Shown here in pieces: positions 57,395 through 64,000 of a DNA stretch of 64,000 nucleotides (position 1 is the stretch's first letter; every line of letters begins with the position of its first letter). Position numbers and translations under genes: made by a program. The DNA comes from Aphanomyces cochlioides. Its lineage: Eukaryota; Oomycota; Saprolegniomycetes; Saprolegniales; Verrucalvaceae. Under the pieces are notes generated by a model. It was not told the DNA's origin, made no database searches, and worked only from the letters and a program-made list of their open reading frames with translations. The stretch lies in the NCBI GenBank assembly GCA_019828595.1, contig JAHQRK010000003.1:2356001-2420000 (forward strand). The letters are read 5' to 3'.

Positions 57395-60300
57395 ATGAGT
57401 GACAACAACTTCTCCGATGTCCCAACTGAACTCGTGGACTGGGACCCACAAATCATCTCCCTCAACACCAATGGCTTCTCCAACAGTCATCGGTACATCC
57501 TCGACAAACTATCAAGTGTTCACGACGTTTTCTTTATCCAAGAAACCCGTTTCCGCACGCCAAGTCTCCACGACCGTGTTGCGTTCCATTGGCAACGCAT
57601 CACAAACCACGAAGGCTCTTTGTTCTTTGAAGAGCCTATTTACCCTGAAGTATCCACGTCGCCAGCCACTGGAGGTCTGGCTACGTTGATACATCCTCAC
57701 TCTCCTTTGAAGAACGCCACTCAAGTCCCTCATGACAACTCAGTGCTTCGTGGTCGTTATCTACAAGTGCGATGTACTCTGGGTCCACTGACAGTCGTTC
57801 TCCACAATATCTATGCGCCGGCAGCCTTCCAAGAACGAGCAAGTTACTTCGAAGAATTGCCACGCGATTTTCCTCCACATGCGCTCCACATTGTTGGAGG
57901 AGATTTCAACTGCACTCTCAACAAAGATTTGGATTCGTTGAGACCCAGTACCTCCACCATGGCCGGCACCCTTCAACTGGAACAATGGATGCACAGTTTG
58001 TCTCTGGTGGATCTGTTTCGCCGTCAAAACCCCGTGGCACGAGCCTTCACAAGTCCCACACTCACCAACCGACTTGACTACATCTTTTGTTCGTCCACCT
58101 TGGCGGGTCTTCGTCATTGGAAGGCGACGCACATGCCACACGTTCCACAGGCTGACCACGTGGCTTGTCGTATCATCTCAAAGCGTCAAACATTGCGCCA
58201 TGGCTCTGGATCATGGAAAGCTCCTACTTGGCTACTTCGTCTACCACGAGCGGCCGAGATTGTTCATGGATGTCTGGATCGATTTTTGGACAAGTCTCCA
58301 ACATTCCACAATATCTCCAAGGCCTACGACATGATGGTCAATGATATCCGCTCTCAAACAATTCCATTCTCAACGATTGGAGAAACAACGTCTGCCGTTG
58401 AAGGAGTTAGCTGTCGAGATCGCTTCGCTTTTGCAAGTCCCCAACATGCGTCAAGATTCAGTGCTGGTGGATCGAGTGCGAGACCTTCAAAAGCAAATTC
58501 ACGAGCTGCAAGATCGAGACAAGCAGTTTCGTCAAGACCAGGCGTTCCAACTTCACTTGTACAAAGCAGAGTGCTCGTCCAAGTTCCACTTCATGTCCCC
58601 TGTCCCTACCCCCTTGAAGAAGACAGCCTTCAAAGAGTTGGTGGATGTCAATGGAAATGTTGTCTCCAATCAACAAGGCATGTCTGACGTCCTGGTCGAC
58701 TACTACAAGGACTTGTTTGCAGCTCCCGAGGTGCAGCGATCTGGAGACGAAGTGTCGTCATTTCTGACCCCATTGACTCGACACAAGCAACTGCCAGAGC
58801 AAGCCCAGAAAGAGCTGTCGGCTCCCTTGCGCGCCAACGAGTTCTATCATGCTATTCGACACAGCAGTTCGAACTCAGCGCCAGGTCCCAACGCTCTGCC
58901 ATTCGAAGTCCTCAAACTTGCACCTCACAAGTGGTCGTTGGTATTGGAGCTGCTAGTCACACACCAGCTCCATTCTCACCCTCGCTTGACTCCCATGCAA
59001 CTTGTCAGTACGCTGGTGTTGCTGCACAAGAAAGGCCCCAAGTCACAAGCCAAGAACTATCGGCCCATTAGCCTACTCAACACGGATGTGAAAATCCTGA
59101 CGAGTATTCTGGCTTATCGACTCCAGCGCCACATTCGACACATCATCCACCCGGACCAGCAAGGCTTTATCCGTCGAAGCAATATCCAAACCAATATTGC
59201 ACGACTGGATGACATGCTGCACCACATCAAACTACACAGTCCGTCCTCGATGGTGGCACTGCTTGACTTTGAGAGAGCTTTTGATCGCGTGGACCACGCG
59301 TACTTGCTCCGCGTCCTCCGTCACTATGGCTTTCCCGAAACCTTTGTTGACATGATTCGCGTACTGTACTCGGGCCGCAAGTCTCGCATCTTGGTGAACG
59401 GCTTCTTGTCCAAGCCAGTTCACATCTCACGCGGTGTGTTGCAAGGTGATCCACTGTCGCCACTTCTGTTTGTGATCGCTTTGGAACCGATGTGCCAACT
59501 CCTACGACAACACTCCAACTATGGCATCAAGTGTGGGGATCGCTACCACACTGGGAGTTACTTTGCCGACGACTCGCAACTCTATGCGGCAAATGAGACG
59601 TGCCTCCACCGGCAGCTTGCATTGGTTCAAACCTTTTGCGACAAGTCTGGTTTCCGACTCAACGTAGACAAGACCCAAATTCTGACCTACAGCCAGTTGA
59701 ATGGGAACCTTGCCTCACTACAAGTTACTTCCGACAGTCCCGTGAAGGCTCTTGGTATCTTGGTTGCGCCCAATCTTTCTCCATTGGCACGTTTCAATTA
59801 CGTGTTTGAGAAGTTTGTGGCTCGCTTGTCTTTGTGGCTCTACAAGGCTCGAACCATGGCCGGAAAAGTCACTATCCTGCACAGCATATGTCTGCCTGTG
59901 TTATGGTACCAACTGGCTTTTGTCCCTGCCGACAAAGACCTGGCCAAAAAGATCGACAAGGCCATGCTTCAATTTATGCATGGTGAAGAAATCAACCCAT
60001 CCTCCTCTGTCCTTGGCCTCCGTTTGATCAAAAAGGAGATCCTATTCATGCCGAAGAAGTCCGGTGGCTTAGGCCTGCACCATGCACTTGCTTTATGGCA
60101 ACAACACAACCGCTCTGTCATGATCAGATGCATTCAAGCCATCACCACCCCACCCCGCAAGTCTGCCATGTCCGCCTGGATTACGCCGGGCTATACTCTC
60201 CTCGAGAAGGCTTTTCATCCATGGGGTTCCCCCGAGATCTCCTCTTGGCAAATGGCTCTTCTGCATTCATCAGACAACTGTACAAGAATCCCAATATCAC

Positions 60301-61444
60301 TCCAATGTGGAAAGCCTTATTGAGTAGCTGGTTTGAATCTCGCTGGACTCCGTACGGCTGTCCAAATCACATCTCATCTTTGGATGTTCCCCTTTGGCAC
60401 AACTCGTATCTGCCTGGACTCGAAGACCTATACGATCAGTGCTCTACATCGACGCAAGACCAAGCCAATGTATTGGCTTCGCTTCACATCACGAAGTTGT
60501 CGCATTTGTTGACTCCGTGTCAGCGAGTTTGGCCAGCTTCGATCTTGTTCGACAAAATCAACCGTGCCTGCAAACAAGCCAATTTTGTCCCTCCAACGAA
60601 ACAATGGATCTCAATGTTGGTGACCAAGTTATCACGATTGTTTGAGATTGTTTCTGAAGAGGATGCTCCCGTGTTCCACTTGCCGACGCCAAGCTCTGAA
60701 TGGATGGAATGGCACTGGATGATTCACCCTGACTCGAGTCCGATCTTGTTGGCGTTTGCGACTTCGAAATCGGCTAAGATCAGAGCTTCTCCAGCTGTCA
60801 GCTCGTCCATTCTTCCTACCAAGCATCTCAACCTGCCATCCAACTTTTACGAAGACCCCAAGCGCCTTACCCAACTTGCCGCCTTCCTCCAACCCGACCA
60901 CATTCTCCCTCGATATGGAGAGTTCATTTTCAAGACCCTTCTCCGCGCCAACGCCATGCAATATCTGTTTCAGTACCAAGACCCCAAGCCGACGTGTGTC
61001 TTCTGTCGTGTCAATGAGACGTACGAGCATTTCCTGTTCTCTTGTGGATATGGTCAATCTGTTTGGTATTTCTTCAAGGCGATCCAGCGACTGCTCGAGT
61101 GTTCCTTTCCGTCCACGTGTCTGGAAATGTTCTACGAGACGCCCAAGCCATCCGATGGATACTACATCCGTGGCTATCTGAAGATCTGGCCGATTGTCCG
61201 AGCCTGCGTGTATTATCAAATATGGCTCCAACGTGCCGATCGCACCTTTCGACCCGACCTCACAGCGAAGAGTCCGATGGAAGTTGCCATTCATGCTGCC
61301 TCTTTGATCAAGCTACATCTACAACAGCTCCTGGTTGATCTCCCTCTCAAGAAGGGATACACCAAGGTATTCAATGTGCTCAAGCATCTATCTTCGGACC
61401 CCTGGTTACGTCAACACATCATTCCTAACAGCGTCGTTTCATGA
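57395..61444 (+). pseudogene. LINE ORF2 with a 5-bp and a 1-bp deletion (copy N)
   Basis: From ATG 57395 the endonuclease domain is open. Five bases are missing near 58353 (CGCTCTCAAACAATTCC for CGCTCCCAACTCAAAGAATTCC), after which the linker and reverse transcriptase continue in another frame, with FADD intact. A C run at 60229-60233 has five C instead of six, the same change as in copy C, and shifts the frame again. The zinc knuckle and C-terminus follow to 61442-61444. Shared variants LDFERAFDRV, VLGLRL and YDMMVND group N with M. Confidence 0.88.
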
Positions 61445-61592
61445 GTGAGCTAACGGCTCACTCACTTCATCTCCTGTTCAATGACCACTTTGCCATATTC
61501 TGTTTTCCAAGTTCTATTTATACAGTACGAGGCAAATCAGTAAGTCATTAGGGCCTTTGCTCAAAAATAAGGTTAATACAACTCATTTAACC

Positions 61593-62073
61593 GTGGTCAA
61601 TTCTTCCAAGATTTCTGACGGGTGAATCTTGTATTGAGCCATGAAGTTGACGTGATGTTTGTAGTTGTGAGGCTTACCTTGAGCTTTTAACAAAGCCATC
61701 TTGCGCTCAATAGTCTTGGTTGCAACAAGTGACTGAAACAAACTGAGGTCTTCATCTTGTGCGTACATAGCATGTGCAACGAGCTGAGGGTCATCTCGCA
61801 AAATGCGTTGACATTCGGTGATACTGCCTTCGACTTTCTTGTCTCGAGTGATCTTCTTCGCCAATTCGAGGTGGGCTGCAGCAGACTTGTTAAGTCGTTG
61901 TTTCTTCGCTTTGCCTTTGGTCTTTTTCGGGCGTGGCGCACTTGAATCTTCCAATACAATTCGAGGCACTGCAAAGTCTTCAAACGAGAGTTCCACGTCG
62001 TCTTCTTCGAGGATATGAAAACGGTTGGATGTCGGCAGGGGATCCAAACGTGGGGACGAAGGCAAAGTACGTT
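61593..62073 (-). mobile_element. LINE copy O: 5'-truncated ORF1 fragment inserted in the satellite
   Basis: Antisense ORF1, residues about 736-895 (RTLPSSPRLD to EELTT), in one frame with no family 5' end. On the left it is interrupted by copy N. On the right it abuts the satellite. On the minus strand the 16 satellite bases before it (with two filler bases) begin CC: CCAAGTCGCAGCACAT, antisense of 62076-62091. That fits the same target rule as all other copies, so O is probably the outermost insertion. Confidence 0.8.
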
Positions 62074-62075
62074 CT

Positions 62076-64000
62076 ATGTGCTGCGACTTGGCATCTCTCG
62101 ACCCCATGAAGACGCCCACTCGCCACGTCTGGCACGTTTGAAAGGTGTCATGGTAGTGTGGTGGACCAAGCACCAACTTGACACGAAAGCTACACGCGAG
62201 TGTCCCAAACACACGCCACAAGATGCATCTCCACGTGTTTCTCGTCGCATGTGCTGCGACTTGGCATCTCTCGACCCCATGAAGACGCCCACTCGCCACG
62301 TCTGGCACGTTTGAAAGGTGTCATGGTAGTGTGGTGGACCAAGCACCAACTTGACACGAAAGCTACACGCGAGTGTCCCAAACACACGCCACAAGATGCA
62401 TCTCCACGTGTTTCTCGTCGCATGTGCTGCGACTTGGCATCTCTCGACCCCATGAAGACGCCCACTCGCCACGTCTGGCACGTTTGAAAGGTGTCATGGT
62501 AGTGTGGTGGACCAAGCACCAACTTGACACGAAAGCTACACGCGAGTGTCCCAAACACACGCCACAAGATGCATCTCCACGTGTTTCTCGTCGCATGTGC
62601 TGCGACTTGGCATCTCTCGACCCCATGAAGACGCCCACTCGCCACGTCTGGCACGTTTGAAAGGTGTCATGGTAGTGTGGTGGACCAAGCACCAACTTGA
62701 CACGAAAGCTACACGCGAGTGTCCCAAACACACGCCACAAGATGCATCTCCACGTGTTTCTCGTCGCATGTGCTGCGACTTGGCATCTCTCGACCCCATG
62801 AAGACGCCCACTCGCCACGTCTGGCACGTTTGAAAGGTGTCATGGTAGTGTGGTGGACCAAGCACCAACTTGACACGAAAGCTACACGCGAGTGTCCCAA
62901 ACACACGCCACAAGATGCATCTCCACGTGTTTCTCGTCGCATGTGCTGCGACTTGGCATCTCTCGACCCCATGAAGACGCCCACTCGCCACGTCTGGCAC
63001 GTTTGAAAGGTGTCATGGTAGTGTGGTGGACCAAGCACCAACTTGACACGAAAGCTACACGCGAGTGTCCCAAACACACGCCACAAGATGCATCTCCACG
63101 TGTTTCTCGTCGCATGTGCTGCGACTTGGCATCTCTCGACCCCATGAAGACGCCCACTCGCCACGTCTGGCACGTTTGAAAGGTGTCATGGTAGTGTGGT
63201 GGACCAAGCACCAACTTGACACGAAAGCTACACGCGAGTGTCCCAAACACACGCCACAAGATGCATCTCCACGTGTTTCTCGTCGCATGTGCTGCGACTT
63301 GGCATCTCTCGACCCCATGAAGACGCCCACTCGCCACGTCTGGCACGTTTGAAAGGTGTCATGGTAGTGTGGTGGACCAAGCACCAACTTGACACGAAAG
63401 CTACACGCGAGTGTCCCAAACACACGCCACAAGATGCATCTCCACGTGTTTCTCGTCGCATGTGCTGCGACTTGGCATCTCTCGACCCCATGAAGACGCC
63501 CACTCGCCACGTCTGGCACGTTTGAAAGGTGTCATGGTAGTGTGGTGGACCAAGCACCAACTTGACACGAAAGCTACACGCGAGTGTCCCAAACACACGC
63601 CACAAGATGCATCTCCACGTGTTTCTCGTCGCATGTGCTGCGACTTGGCATCTCTCGACCCCATGAAGACGCCCACTCGCCACGTCTGGCACGTTTGAAA
63701 GGTGTCATGGTAGTGTGGTGGACCAAGCACCAACTTGACACGAAAGCTACACGCGAGTGTCCCAAACACACGCCACAAGATGCATCTCCACGTGTTTCTC
63801 GTCGCATGTGCTGCGACTTGGCATCTCTCGACCCCATGAAGACGCCCACTCGCCACGTCTGGCACGTTTGAAAGGTGTCATGGTAGTGTGGTGGACCAAG
63901 CACCAACTTGACACGAAAGCTACACGCGAGTGTCCCAAACACACGCCACAAGATGCATCTCCACGTGTTTCTCGTCGCATGTGCTGCGACTTGGCATCTC
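62076..64000. repeat. 173-bp satellite tandem array, about 11 units, continuing past the window
   Basis: The unit (ATGTGCTGCGACTTGGCATC and onwards) recurs every 173 bp from 62076 to the end of the window. The units appear identical to each other, which indicates recent homogenisation. There are no unique spacers, so this is not a CRISPR-like array. Each unit is open in some frames on both strands, but only because the period is not a multiple of three and stops are few; I see no coding evidence. The unit length is near one nucleosome repeat, as in many centromeric or subtelomeric satellites. The unit contains CACGTG. Location on the chromosome is unknown. Confidence 0.93.

Larger units (their letters stand above)
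54254..61592 (+). mobile_element. LINE copy N, nearly full-length, 5'-truncated by about 23 nt
   Basis: N starts at about TCAAGTAAAGAAG, lacking the first 23 bases that carry the putative promoter and the terminal complement. It ends TTTAACC at 61592. The downstream DNA is antisense ORF1 at CCGTGGTCAATTC, which does not match its 5' flank, so N too may be a recombinant. Both ORFs are broken. Confidence 0.9.

Noticed and set aside
1..62073. tRNA, rRNA or other host genes between the elements
   Set aside because: All junctions pass directly from one family fragment to another; no unassigned stretch longer than a few bases remains.
62076..64000. Overlapping 95-, 125- and 154-codon open frames repeated along the satellite
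   Set aside because: They recur every 173 bp on both strands, overlap each other, and carry no recognisable domain. They are by-products of the tandem repeat.
62076..64000. CRISPR-like array
   Set aside because: Units are contiguous and identical with no variable spacers, and the DNA is eukaryotic.
1..64000. Whole region as an assembly artefact of collapsed or scrambled repeats
   Set aside because: Not excludable without reads, but the consistent CC rule at independent junctions and the copy-specific mutations argue for real insertions. The mismatched flanks of M and N are the places most worth checking.

Overview
The first 62,073 bases consist almost entirely of copies of one non-LTR retrotransposon (LINE) family. 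The last 1.9 kb is a homogeneous 173-bp satellite array. I see no host gene, tRNA or rRNA. The DNA is eukaryotic. An oomycete (water mould) is my best guess, because the element's 5' end resembles the oomycete Inr+FPR core promoter; this is an inference and no host gene confirms it.

The element is best seen in copy M (46831-54210, 7,380 bp). It has a 61-nt 5' leader and ORF1 (1,012 aa in intact copies; long disordered arms around an unrecognised central domain). A 78-nt spacer follows, then ORF2 (1,351 aa; APE-type endonuclease, reverse transcriptase with an FADD core, C-terminal CCHC knuckle). The 148-nt 3' UTR has no poly(A) and ends in TTTAA(CC). The stop codon lies in a perfect 9-bp stem-loop. 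The first 21 nt are complementary, 19 of 21, to a segment of the 3' UTR. L and B keep an intact ORF1 and M keeps an intact ORF2. No copy in the window has both ORFs intact.

Layout: A (+, 1-878), B (-, 879-5309), C (+, 5312-9955), D (+, 9956-14077), E (+, 14078-18180), G (-, 18181-21202, carrying short insert s), H (+, 21203-26652), G2 with s2 (-, 26653-29673), I (+, 29674-35139), J (+, 35140-40117), K (-, 40118-42814), Z remnant (-, 42815-43001), L (+, 43002-46830), M (+, 46831-54210), Y remnant (-, 54211-54253), N (+, 54254-61592), O (-, 61593-62073), satellite (62076-64000).

The order is not random. Every 3' end abuts a CC in another copy, and every visible 5' junction lies 14-16 nt downstream of a CC in the flanking DNA. 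This fits target-primed insertion at N^CCR with 14-16 bp target-site duplications, and almost always into the family's own sequence. A sits in B, B in C, C in D/E, E in G, G in H, and so on; the left halves of these hosts lie off-window. Unequal recombination then duplicated a 4.1-kb unit (D/E) and an 8.5-kb unit (G-H / G2-I). The outermost copy, O, appears to have landed in the satellite, so the satellite may be the original landing site of the stack.
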